A stretch of DNA of 24,224 bases from a virus. Where the stretch lies: the IMG/VR virus record IMGVR_UViG_3300036979_000316, positions 1 through 24,224 of that record, one strand, 5' to 3'. The notes below the pieces were generated by a model, which was given only the letters and a program-made list of their open reading frames with translations, was not told the origin of the DNA and did no database searches. Below are positions 1 to 7,436 of this stretch, piece after piece (position 1 is the first letter of the stretch; each line of letters begins with the position of its first letter). Made by a program: the position numbers and the translations under genes.

Positions 1-612
1 TCAAAAAGAGGGGCATTAGGATTTATTTCAAAAGAGACACCACAAGGGCTACAAGACACAGTATTGACAGCTGAAGAAAAATCAGAAATAGAACAAGCAT
101 ATTATGAGCGATACGGTATTGGAGAAGGGCAAAACCCATTTGCAATATTGCCTTCTAATATGAAGTTTAATAAAACAGACTCAGGTTTATCAGAGTTTCT
201 TCCAGTCGAGTTAAAGAAATCAGAGCTTCAATCAATAGCAAACTGTTTAGGGGGGTTCCCTTTAGCGCTTATAAATGGCGATGATAAATCAACTTATAAC
301 AACGTAAAGGAATATCAAAAAGCGTTTATTAATAATATAGTAAAACCTAATATGTCGTTGATATGTTCAGGACTTACCAGAGGGCTTAACTTGCCAAGCA
401 ATGAGTATTTAGAAGTCGATTATTCACAAGTAGAAGCTTTGCAAGTAGATAAAAAAGCACATGCTGAAACAACTAAGATTGAAGCTGAGAATTTAGTTAA
501 TTTAATGAAGGCTGGGCTGGTTACACCTGAATACGTATGTAAAGTATTAGAATTACCAGCGCCGCCAATTGTTGAACCAATAATTACAGAAAATGCCACG
601 CCGACCGTTTGA
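1..612 (+). CDS. Phage portal protein, C-terminal part (5' end outside the window)
   Basis: The frame is open from the first base and ends at TGA 610-612, so about 203 C-terminal residues are present. In tailed phages the portal is the dodecameric ring at the capsid vertex through which DNA is packaged and ejected. The text fits the C-terminal half of HK97-family portals: a segment with a Pro-rich turn (NPFAILPSNMKFN), a helical stretch around LGGFPLALINGDDKSTYNNV, and a late helix with a long polar run (VDKKAHAETTKIEAENLVNLMKAGLVTPE). The last line, about gaining residues after an M-x-x-G-x-x-TP-E motif, is a common portal ending. The protease and capsid genes follow directly, which is the canonical order. 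The protease start codon lies inside the 3' end (20-base overlap), implying coupled translation. A family-level search would confirm the call; the gene context makes it quite secure. Confidence 0.85.
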   Translation, partial: SKRGALGFISKETPQGLQDTVLTAEEKSEIEQAYYERYGIGEGQNPFAILPSNMKFNKTDSGLSEFLPVELKKSELQSIANCLGGFPLALINGDDKSTYNNVKEYQKAFINNIVKPNMSLICSGLTRGLNLPSNEYLEVDYSQVEALQVDKKAHAETTKIEAENLVNLMKAGLVTPEYVCKVLELPAPPIVEPIITENATPTV

Positions 613-1375
613 CAACGAAAAAGAACATGAATACATTCAATCGTGCATGATTGAATTGAAATCAGAATATGCAGATGAATCACAAAGATATGCAGTATGC
701 AAGTCAAATTATGATAAGTCTAAAGCAGGCTCATTGGCATGTTGGAGTAAAAAGTCAATTAGTTCATCTATAATCGATGTTGAACACAAAAAAGGAATTG
801 TAAAAGTAATTGTTAATTCATTTGATGTCGAGGATGACCAGAACGATATAAGCTTAAAGGGTTCATTCCAAAAGACAGTTAAAGAAAACTTTAATGACAT
901 ATTTTGGTATTTGAACCATGATGAAACAAAGATGCCGGGTATAACATTAGACCTTTATGAAGAAAAAAACGGACTTGTAGCAATCGGACAGGCTAATCTT
1001 AATAAAGATATTGGGCGGGATACATTTAGTGATTATGTTTTGTTTGCAGAAAACAATCGAAGCTTACAGCATTCAATAGCTGTTAAAGCAATGAAAAGAG
1101 ATACAAAAGACAGTCGTAAAGTATTGGAATGGAAAATGCGTGAATGGTCAACACTTACTCAAAAAGGGTCAAATCCAATTACACCAGTATTGTCATTAAA
1201 AAACAACACGGAAGAAGAAATCGAACTATTAAGGAAAGCTTTAAAGTTGGATTATACAGATAAGAAATTAGAAGAAATTGAAGCGCAATTGAAAGCAGCC
1301 GAGGCTTTACTCACTGAAAAAAATAACAAGCTTATAATTTCAGAATTAAATAAAATAATTAATAAGTATAAGTAA
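593..1375 (+). CDS. HK97-family prohead (capsid maturation) serine protease
   Basis: This 260-aa protein probably cleaves the capsid scaffold or delta domain during head maturation. Features of the U35/HK97 protease fold are visible: a histidine in WYLNHDETKMPG (H109), the candidate serine in LQHSIAVKAM (S161), and the strand EWKMREWSTLT after it, which normally carries the third active-site position. The N-terminal 50 residues hold a separate small module, a Cys-x13-PD-like/QRYAVC pattern (C18 to C33), that I know from other phage portal/protease genes but whose role is unclear. The C-terminal 60 residues are a charged helix, possibly a scaffold-like tail. The ATG at 593 overlaps the portal gene, and the stop TAA is immediately followed by the capsid ATG at 1376. 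Confidence 0.88.
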   Translation: MPRRPFDNEKEHEYIQSCMIELKSEYADESQRYAVCKSNYDKSKAGSLACWSKKSISSSIIDVEHKKGIVKVIVNSFDVEDDQNDISLKGSFQKTVKENFNDIFWYLNHDETKMPGITLDLYEEKNGLVAIGQANLNKDIGRDTFSDYVLFAENNRSLQHSIAVKAMKRDTKDSRKVLEWKMREWSTLTQKGSNPITPVLSLKNNTEEEIELLRKALKLDYTDKKLEEIEAQLKAAEALLTEKNNKLIISELNKIINKYK

Positions 1376-2683
1376 ATGGAAGATGTATTAAAAAAAGTAG
1401 ATGAGCTTGGCGCAAATCTTGAAGCCAAGTTAAAAGCAGCAAATGAAGCTGTAACAAAAGAAAACAAAGAAGCTTTAAAGAAAGCTATTGAAGATGTTAA
1501 CAAAGCAAGCGAGGAACTATTCGAAAGCAACAAAGCAGCTTATGCAACACTAGAAGGCAAAATGAAACTTATTGCGGAGGAAGTTGAAAAAGTTAAAAAA
1601 ACTAAAGTAATTGAAAAAAATGGCTCAAATATAAAGAGTGCATTAAAAGCCGCTTTAGAATCGCATGGATTAATTGAAAACTATATAGCAGACAACGGCA
1701 TTGAGGCTTGTAGGTTTAAATCTTCCGATATGTTGAGCAATAAGATACAGCTAAAGGCTGCAATCGAAATGACAACAGCATTAACTCAAGTACCTGGCAC
1801 TGACACTTCGATAGGTTCATTGACAGCTTATGCAATGAAACGTGTTGAATTGCCTATTTCACAGGATATTCATATGGCTCAGGTATTGCCAGTTAAATCA
1901 ATTACAGCTAAATACTTCGGTGTAATTGTATTCAATACTGAATGGAAAGGCGCTGCAACCACAGCAGAAAACACAGCAGTTGGTCAAAGCTCATTTAAAC
2001 TTAAATCAGTTGAATATAAAGTTCATGACATTGGTTGTTATTTCCATGTTTCTAAAAACGAACTTGAAGATGTTGACGGGTTGTTAACTGAAATTCAAAA
2101 ACGTGCATTCAACAACATAAATGAAGTAATAGATGCTAAGATACTTGGAACAAATGCAACTGATGCAAGCGATGTTCAAGGTCTTTTGGGTTCAGGAAAC
2201 TATACAGCATTTAGCGCTTCAACTTATGCAGCTTCCGTTAAAAAAGCAAACATAGTTGACGTACTAAGGAAAATGAGACTACAGGCAAGAGTGGCCAACA
2301 AGTCAGTTAACGCAGTTTTATTAAACGCTGCTGACATTGATAGCATTGAATCATTGAAAGACGATGATGGAAACTATCCAATGCAACTAGGAGTTAAGAT
2401 TGATGCAAATGGTAAAGTAAACTCTATCGCTGGGTTAGCAATCATAGAAAACAACAATGTAGTAGCTAACACAGCAATTGCAATCGATGTTAACGAAAGT
2501 TCAGAAATTGGCATTCGTAACGATGTAACAATGGAAATAGGATGGCAAAATGAAGACATAACCAAACGCATGGTTACCATTGTATTTGTCACTAGATTGG
2601 CTCATGGGATTAAAGATGCTGAACGAAATATTTATTCGTCAAATCTAACAGGCGATGCTGCAACATTAAACATTGGTGCATAA
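1376..2683 (+). CDS. Major capsid protein, HK97 fold, with N-terminal coiled-coil scaffolding (delta) domain
   Basis: The 435-aa product forms the icosahedral shell. Residues 1 to about 95 are Lys/Glu-rich helix with heptad character, as expected for the delta domain that acts as an internal scaffold and is cut off by the protease. The body then reads like HK97 major capsid proteins: a PGTDTSIGSLTAYAMKRVELPISQ entry segment (N-arm/E-loop area), the NTEWKGAATTAENTAVGQSS segment, a spine helix (FNNINEVIDAKILGT), an ADIDSIESLKDDDGNYPMQ A-domain loop, and a final strand pair ending in a hydrophobic TIVFVTRLAHGIKD. It begins directly after the protease stop codon. The next small ORF starts on the last base of the stop codon (TAATG). 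Confidence 0.93.
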   Translation: MEDVLKKVDELGANLEAKLKAANEAVTKENKEALKKAIEDVNKASEELFESNKAAYATLEGKMKLIAEEVEKVKKTKVIEKNGSNIKSALKAALESHGLIENYIADNGIEACRFKSSDMLSNKIQLKAAIEMTTALTQVPGTDTSIGSLTAYAMKRVELPISQDIHMAQVLPVKSITAKYFGVIVFNTEWKGAATTAENTAVGQSSFKLKSVEYKVHDIGCYFHVSKNELEDVDGLLTEIQKRAFNNINEVIDAKILGTNATDASDVQGLLGSGNYTAFSASTYAASVKKANIVDVLRKMRLQARVANKSVNAVLLNAADIDSIESLKDDDGNYPMQLGVKIDANGKVNSIAGLAIIENNNVVANTAIAIDVNESSEIGIRNDVTMEIGWQNEDITKRMVTIVFVTRLAHGIKDAERNIYSSNLTGDAATLNIGA

Positions 2684-2847
2684 TGTTAGTAATCGTAACA
2701 CAAAACGGAGTTGAGGAATTAAAAGACCTCGACTCTGTTATTGCAAGTTCATTGATTAAGCAAGGGCTTGCAAAGAGTCCAGAAAAAAAAGAAGAAAAAT
2801 TAAAAGTAAAAATTACAAAACGAGAACAAAATGAAAAAGATAATTAG
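2683..2847 (+). CDS. Small 54-aa protein between capsid and decoration-like gene, function unknown
   Basis: ATG at 2683 shares one base with the capsid stop codon (TAATG) and the frame closes at TAG 2845-2847. The protein starts MLVIVTQNGVEELKDL, a short hydrophobic strand, continues as a helix with IASSLIKQGLAK, and ends in a strongly Lys/Glu-rich tail. The overlap at both ends (with the capsid gene by one base and with the next gene by 17 bases) and the sensible amino-acid pattern argue that it is translated. Small proteins of this shape often follow the capsid gene in Bacteroidota phages, but I cannot name a function. Confidence 0.6.
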   Translation: MLVIVTQNGVEELKDLDSVIASSLIKQGLAKSPEKKEEKLKVKITKREQNEKDN

Positions 2848-3262
2848 TATTTTAATAGGATTGGCTTGCGCACTTTCACTAAGTGCGCAAACATACGCTC
2901 AAAAGACTATAGAATGTCCTGCTTATACCACTTTCTGGGGCGCAACAACAGACACTATCACTTCAAGTGGCACAAATATTCAGGCAGTAAGACTACAAGG
3001 GAACAGTTTGTTAAAAATAGATTTGCAGTTGGATGTAACCAAAACAAGTGGAACGGTTACAAACAATTTGTTTATTCAGAAATCAATGGATGGAACAAAC
3101 TGGACAAATACAGATACTATTGCTTTGTCAAATGCCTCAACAAGTCGCAACGTAAAGACTATTAGTAATTGGAATACGCCATACATTAGATTTTATCAAG
3201 TCGCACCAGCAACCGCTCAACTTGCATATTACAAACTATGGTTTATCGCACGTTATCAATAA
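2831..3262 (+). CDS. Putative decoration-type beta protein with an N-terminal signal peptide
   Basis: The 143-aa protein opens with a textbook signal peptide: MKKI, a hydrophobic core (SILIGLACALSLS), then AQTYAQ as a likely signal-peptidase I region near residues 20-24. The mature part is rich in Ser/Thr/Asn and predicted beta, with SMDGTNWTNTDTIAL and a final WFIARYQ strand. That pattern resembles small beta proteins beside the capsid gene in many phages, which I would associate with head decoration or a neck role. An exported leader on such a protein is odd, because virion proteins assemble in the cytoplasm. Alternatives are a periplasmic or surface moron, for example for superinfection exclusion. 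The stop codon TAA (3260-3262) supplies the first two bases of the tRNA-like minihelix that follows. Confidence 0.75.
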   Translation: MKKIISILIGLACALSLSAQTYAQKTIECPAYTTFWGATTDTITSSGTNIQAVRLQGNSLLKIDLQLDVTKTSGTVTNNLFIQKSMDGTNWTNTDTIALSNASTSRNVKTISNWNTPYIRFYQVAPATAQLAYYKLWFIARYQ

Positions 3263-3304
3263 CCTCATTTGGAATGCAGGGCGGTTCGATTCCGCTCTGA
3301 GGTT
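3261..3304 (+). ncRNA. tRNA-like acceptor/T-arm minihelix in the head operon
   Basis: The + strand holds two coaxial helices. AACCTCA (3261-3267) pairs perfectly with TGAGGTT (3298-3304), and GGGCGG (3279-3284) pairs with CCGCTC (3292-3297) through one G-T wobble. The loop 3285-3291 is TTCGATT, the canonical T-loop with T54, T55, C56, purine 57 and A58 in place, closed by the usual G53-C61 pair. The two stems stack with no unpaired base on the 3' side, as in tRNA. The 5' side carries an 11-base bulge (3268-3278) where the D and anticodon arms would be. I could not fold a full cloverleaf from the bases upstream. The shape matches a minimal RNase P substrate. The 3' side continues CAAAAAA, with no CCA and no U tract. 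Confidence 0.6.
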
Positions 3305-3317
3305 CAAAAAATAAATT

Positions 3318-3749
3318 ATGGCAACATATTGTAGTATATCAGATTTTACCGGATACCCATATGAGCTTCCAAATGAAATGAATCTAAATAATAGATTAAA
3401 GGGAGCTATTCAATACTATGAATTAAAACTAATAAAAAGGTTATTTTCGCCAGATTATATAACAGCATTTAATTTGGTCGATGATGATGCTTTAGATAAT
3501 TTATTAAAAGAAGCATTAATACCTTATACATATTTTCATTTTATTCAAACAGCAAATAGTCAGGTAACATCAACAGGGTACCAAGTAAATGTACTAGAAA
3601 ACACAAAAAGTACAATTGATAAAAAAAGACTATGTATGATTCATAATGATTACATAGACAAATTATCATTGGCAATTGACTACATGGACGAAAATAGTAT
3701 TAATTACAACATACTAGGGTTAAAATATATCAATGAATTTGGCATTTGA
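3318..3749 (+). CDS. Head-tail connector-like protein
   Basis: The 143-aa, mainly helical protein sits directly after the head genes where HK97 gp6-like connectors lie. These assemble as a ring under the portal. It has a short N-terminal segment (CSISDFTGYPYELPNEM), then several helices with a long acidic/hydrophobic middle (YITAFNLVDDDALDNLLKEALI) and a C-terminal helical hairpin (KLSLAIDYMDEN). No catalytic motif is present. The ATG at 3318 follows the tRNA-like element by 13 bases with an A-rich leader. Its 3' end overlaps the next gene by 17 bases. The family call rests on position and fold-like pattern rather than on a diagnostic motif. Confidence 0.6.
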   Translation: MATYCSISDFTGYPYELPNEMNLNNRLKGAIQYYELKLIKRLFSPDYITAFNLVDDDALDNLLKEALIPYTYFHFIQTANSQVTSTGYQVNVLENTKSTIDKKRLCMIHNDYIDKLSLAIDYMDENSINYNILGLKYINEFGI

Positions 3750-4203
3750 AATAACAACGCTACTTAAACAAGTTACTTATTGCAAGCTTAACGTAAAGTT
3801 TAGCTCAATGCAAGAAGGACTTAAAGATATGTCAGAGGAATATCAAATCGAAGCATTTAAAGATTTGGTTTACCCGGCCTGCTTGGTAATGTCTAATATT
3901 GACTATGAGTATAAAGATGTAAGGTATGTAAGTAAGTTTGATTTAAAGCTATATATATTTCAACGGTCTGATGTAAACATGTCGATAGAAGATTGCGAAA
4001 ATGACACTATTGAAAATGTATTAATGCCATTGAAAAAAGAGATTGAAACATTAATTAAATCGAGCAAAACGATTATATGCGACCATTTAATTAATACAGC
4101 TTGGAAGATTCGATACAAAGTTATGGCAGGTTCTGAGGTGTGCGATATAATAGAACTAAATATTAAGGATTTAAAATTATTTAATCCGAATTATAGATTA
4201 TGA
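3733..4203 (+). CDS. Neck or tail-completion-like protein (156 aa)
   Basis: The product looks like a small alpha/beta protein: an N-terminal amphipathic helix (AFEITTLLKQVTYCKLNVKF), then YPACLVMSNIDYEYKDVRYVSKFDLKLYIF as paired strands, a helix (CENDTIENVLMPLKKEIETLIKS), and closing strands ending in LNIKDLKLFNPNYRL. Proteins of this size and pattern between the connector and the tail tube usually are head-closure or tail-completion components. I recognise no specific motif. It overlaps its upstream neighbour by 17 bases and the next gene by four (ATGA), as part of one translationally coupled cluster. Confidence 0.5.
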   Translation: MNLAFEITTLLKQVTYCKLNVKFSSMQEGLKDMSEEYQIEAFKDLVYPACLVMSNIDYEYKDVRYVSKFDLKLYIFQRSDVNMSIEDCENDTIENVLMPLKKEIETLIKSSKTIICDHLINTAWKIRYKVMAGSEVCDIIELNIKDLKLFNPNYRL

Positions 4204-6083
4204 TTAGAAAAGTATCATATAATTTAGAATCATTACAAGAAACCTCGACATCGGTAAGTATTAATTCTTACATGATGTTTAAACATATCATTTTTGTAAC
4301 GGATGATTTCAGTTTCGAAGATGTTGACGAAATAGGATTGCTTTCTAATTATAAGACTGGAATCTCAGAAAAAACAATGTTCTTTACCCCTGAGATTCAC
4401 AATACAGAGCCTAAGATTGAAGACGCTAAATACTTTATTTTTCAAGACAAATCGGCTGTAAAAGTTGAGGATAATTTATTAAACTACCGATTCAAATTTA
4501 AATTAGACTTCGATTGGTATAAGAAATTTAAGTCATTTGAAAATACTGGTCTAAGGATTATGTTTGTTGACTACATGAACCAAGTGTATACAATATTAGA
4601 AGATGATGTATACATGGGATTAAAAACGTCAATGATTTCTGTGTCAAAGCCAGAAATAGGAAGTGAAGTATGTATTTTTAATGTCGATATTAATCTGAGC
4701 AAAGAAAATGATATGACAGCAACGGTAGTAACTGGTGTTGATTTATCGTTTTATGACTTACAATTAAGGAAGCCAATAATATCGACAAAAGATATAACTG
4801 TAATTTCGGATTCAATATTACAAAGTGGAGGGGTTATTAAAGACAATGGGAATTCAGCAATAACAGAAACTGGATTATTATATAGTATGTCAAATCCCCC
4901 ATTATATGGTAGTTCAAGTAAAGTATTATATACCGGGACTGATTTAGATTTTACAAAACAAATAACAGGACTAGCAGAAAATACTAATTATTATATTAGG
5001 GCGTTTGCAAAAAATAGTATAGGTGTAAATTATGGTATTGTTAAAATCGGAACAACAAGTGTAATAATTCCAACCGCACCAGAAGTTACAACAAAAGACG
5101 TGACCCCTATTTCGCAAACAATAATATCGTGCGGTGGTACAATAACAAATACAGGCAACTCGACAATAACAGGTAGAGGCATATTGGTATCAACAAACAC
5201 ACCCCCAACGCATGAAAACTCAACAGTAATAAGCGAAGCAACAAACATTAATAATTACACATTACAAGCTACAGATTTAGAAGTTGAAACAACATATTAT
5301 ATACGAGCATTTGCAACTAATGCAATAGGAACGTCTTACGGAAGTATAAAAGAATATTACAATACCGACATACATGTAACAATTACCACAGATACGATGA
5401 CAGGTGGGGATTTACAGTTCACTGTTACAGGAAGTGTAGACTGCGGAGAAGGTATAACAGTAATAGAGCAAGGATTTATATATTCAAAAACAGATATAAC
5501 GCCAACAGAGGGCGAGGGAGGCGTAAAAGTAACATCTGAAGATATGAGCGAAACCGTAACGGGACTAGATGCTAATACAAGGTATTATGCCCGTACATTC
5601 GTCAACACAAATTATGGGTTATTTTATGGCACAACTAAAAATGACTATACAGATATACATGTTGAATATGAAAGGAATCTTTATTATGATTATGCTACAT
5701 ACATAAAAACTAGAGGCAACTATATGACTACGTCTCAGGATGATGAAAAACTTAAATTAGAGGCAAGCCAAGACGGAGGAGGGTTTCCAAGCTATTTATT
5801 ATTGCAAGGGAATGAGCCTGTAGACACTAATTTTAGTGTCGGTAAGGACTATAGACTAACATTTATAAATAGTTATGACACAATAACAGCTGGCGTGTCA
5901 ATAGTAATATCATCATTAACAACAGGGTATCAAGCATTATATGCGCAATTCCCAAGTACAGCTGGTAATGTAGTTATCAATTTTACAGCGACACATGCAG
6001 TTCCTTATATATCTATAGAAATACCGTATAGTACAGGGAATGTAATACATATAGAAGGTTATAAATTAGAAAGATTAAGTTAA
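4200..6083 (+). CDS. Large virion protein with three Fn3/Ig-like repeats and a C-terminal beta-sandwich domain
   Basis: Layout of the 627-aa protein: residues 1-185 form an alpha/beta region that I do not recognise but that resembles neck or tail proteins. Residues about 190-290, 291-388 and 390-480 are three tandem beta repeats. Each has an inner strand, a G-x-L/I-x-Y/V-S turn, TPP- or NPP-type loops and the signature T-x-YYIRAFAxNxxGxxYG. Residues about 487-627 form a Ser/Thr-rich, carbohydrate-binding-like beta-sandwich tail (FNxxDTITAGVSIVI, AHAVPYISIEIP). Such Bacteroidota Fn3-like repeats decorate many virion surfaces and are thought to bind host glycans. Position just before the tail tube gene suggests a neck or tail-tube decoration, possibly fused to a tail component. 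Length is unusual for this slot. Confidence 0.65.
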   Translation: MIRKVSYNLESLQETSTSVSINSYMMFKHIIFVTDDFSFEDVDEIGLLSNYKTGISEKTMFFTPEIHNTEPKIEDAKYFIFQDKSAVKVEDNLLNYRFKFKLDFDWYKKFKSFENTGLRIMFVDYMNQVYTILEDDVYMGLKTSMISVSKPEIGSEVCIFNVDINLSKENDMTATVVTGVDLSFYDLQLRKPIISTKDITVISDSILQSGGVIKDNGNSAITETGLLYSMSNPPLYGSSSKVLYTGTDLDFTKQITGLAENTNYYIRAFAKNSIGVNYGIVKIGTTSVIIPTAPEVTTKDVTPISQTIISCGGTITNTGNSTITGRGILVSTNTPPTHENSTVISEATNINNYTLQATDLEVETTYYIRAFATNAIGTSYGSIKEYYNTDIHVTITTDTMTGGDLQFTVTGSVDCGEGITVIEQGFIYSKTDITPTEGEGGVKVTSEDMSETVTGLDANTRYYARTFVNTNYGLFYGTTKNDYTDIHVEYERNLYYDYATYIKTRGNYMTTSQDDEKLKLEASQDGGGFPSYLLLQGNEPVDTNFSVGKDYRLTFINSYDTITAGVSIVISSLTTGYQALYAQFPSTAGNVVINFTATHAVPYISIEIPYSTGNVIHIEGYKLERLS

Positions 6084-6099
6084 TAATACATATATGTTA

Positions 6100-6111
6100 A
6101 ATCAATTGATT
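6100..6111. repeat. 12-base perfect palindrome in the leader of the tail tube gene
   Basis: AATCAATTGATT is self-complementary and lies 17 bases before the tail tube start codon, inside the 45-base gap that separates this gene from the one upstream. Most gaps in this operon are shorter than 15 bases. It could be an operator, part of an internal promoter, or chance in AT-rich DNA. Confidence 0.3.
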
Positions 6112-6128
6112 AATTAAATTTTAAAACA

Positions 6129-7007
6129 ATGACAGTAAAGCGCAGCACAGCAGCACCCCTTTTGGGGTCAGGTGGAATAGAAGGGAATAACTTTCTTGAA
6201 CCTAAATTCTTTTTCTTGACCGATAATGATTTCGTTATTGAAACATTGGGCGATTTAGCCGATGAAGATACATTCACGGCCGCAATTGCATCTAAACAGA
6301 TTTTCCCTTTAGGTGAAAAGTACTCTATTGAAAAAACCAAAAAAGAAGCTAAATACAGCACGTCTTCCGGTGGTGTTGATATTCTTACAATGCCTATGAT
6401 GGAAGCTTTTAAGGTTAACTTTAACATGAATGAAGACCAAGCAAAAATCGCACGTGAAACATTACCGGGCAAATCATTCAGGTTATTTTACTCAGATTAT
6501 GCGAACCAATTAAAAATCGGTAAATATCCAGACGGATACAAAGGATTCAGGACATTCCCTATTTATGTTGAAAAAGCAGAGGCTGGAGACTCCCCTGCAA
6601 TGGTTCAATTATATATCCAAATGAAAGACACCGAGGACATGATGGACAGAGGTGTAATTGTGAAACTTGACTGGCCAATATCTGAGTTGCAAGCAATAAC
6701 CCCAGTTACCGGAGCGGCCAGTGCTGTTCAAACAAACACATTTACTATCGTTGTTAAGACTGATACAATAAGCTACATTAATGAAGATGGTACAGCTAAT
6801 GCAGGCGCTATTATGGGGCTTGAATCAGCCAACTTTCAAGTATTAAGCTCGGCAGGGGTAGCTAGAGCCGCAGTAGCAGCAACAGAATCAACAACCGTTG
6901 ATGGTAAATACTCAGTAACAGGAACCGGGGTAGTAGCTACCGATACCGTTCAAATCATACCATCAGCTTCTAACTTATATGAAAGTGCAGTTATTACATT
7001 AGCATAA
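6129..7007 (+). CDS. Major tail tube protein with C-terminal Ig-like domain
   Basis: The 292-aa protein occupies the slot of the tail tube subunit, downstream of the neck genes and upstream of the chaperone and tape measure. Residues 1 to about 195 read as a beta-rich tube domain with a Pro/Gly-poor core: WKGA-like start (RSTAAPLLGSGGIEGNNFLEPKF), the loop EKTKKEAKYSTSSGGVDILTMPM, and the helix MNEDQAKIARETLPGKSFR. Residues about 195-292 form a separate beta domain (AVQTNTFTIVVKTDTISY... ESAVITLA) of the kind often appended to tail tube proteins and displayed on the tail surface. The leader is 45 bases long with a palindrome, in line with high expression. The stop overlaps the next ATG (TAATG). 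Confidence 0.75.
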   Translation: MTVKRSTAAPLLGSGGIEGNNFLEPKFFFLTDNDFVIETLGDLADEDTFTAAIASKQIFPLGEKYSIEKTKKEAKYSTSSGGVDILTMPMMEAFKVNFNMNEDQAKIARETLPGKSFRLFYSDYANQLKIGKYPDGYKGFRTFPIYVEKAEAGDSPAMVQLYIQMKDTEDMMDRGVIVKLDWPISELQAITPVTGAASAVQTNTFTIVVKTDTISYINEDGTANAGAIMGLESANFQVLSSAGVARAAVAATESTTVDGKYSVTGTGVVATDTVQIIPSASNLYESAVITLA

Positions 7008-7435
7008 TGTTTAACCAATTGTCAGATAATATTCAAAAACTGATTGATGAAATCGAGCCTCTGATTGTAACAAAGATGAAACAGTCAGAGGCCGAAATCA
7101 TTGATATGAATGTCGAACAGTTGGCAATTGGTAAAAACTCATTAGATGAAAACATGCCAGACTATAAACTCGACTGGTACGCACAATATAAAGAAGCATT
7201 AGGCTCAAAGTCGGACGGTAGATACGATTTAAATTTAGAAGGTGATTATATCGGGGCTATGTATGCCGAGGCGTTCCCGGATGGGCTAGGGATAGATACA
7301 AAAGACTCAAAAAGAGATAAGTTTGATTATCTAAATCCATTTGGTCTTAATGAAAAAAATAAAGAAATATTAGCAAACGAATTAACCGAACCACTACAAA
7401 CAGATATTGAAGAAATATTTCTAACAGGTTTTTAA
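7007..7435 (+). CDS. Unknown 142-aa tail-region protein
   Basis: The start shares one base with the tail tube stop. The protein is acidic and mostly helical at the N-terminus (NIQKLIDEIEPLIVTKMKQSE), followed by a segment rich in Asp, Gly and Tyr: YKLDWYAQYKEALGSKSDG, GDYIGAMYAEAFPDGLGIDT, FDYLNPFGLNEKN. I recognise no family. Position between tail tube and chaperone suggests a tail-assembly role. It ends one base before the next ATG. Confidence 0.55.
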   Translation: MFNQLSDNIQKLIDEIEPLIVTKMKQSEAEIIDMNVEQLAIGKNSLDENMPDYKLDWYAQYKEALGSKSDGRYDLNLEGDYIGAMYAEAFPDGLGIDTKDSKRDKFDYLNPFGLNEKNKEILANELTEPLQTDIEEIFLTGF

Positions 7436-7436
7436 A

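Noticed and set aside
2866-3165. A 99-codon alternative reading frame inside the decoration-like gene
   Set aside because: It lies wholly within a gene that has a signal peptide and sensible composition; its own translation is rich in Arg/Tyr/Lys/Asn without domain character.
3230-3310. A complete tRNA gene ending at 3304
   Set aside because: I tried to extend the T-arm and acceptor upstream into the previous gene; the bases near 3233 pair only weakly and no 5-bp anticodon stem with a seven-base loop forms. The perfect partner of the 3' strand is at 3261-3267, so only a minihelix is supported.
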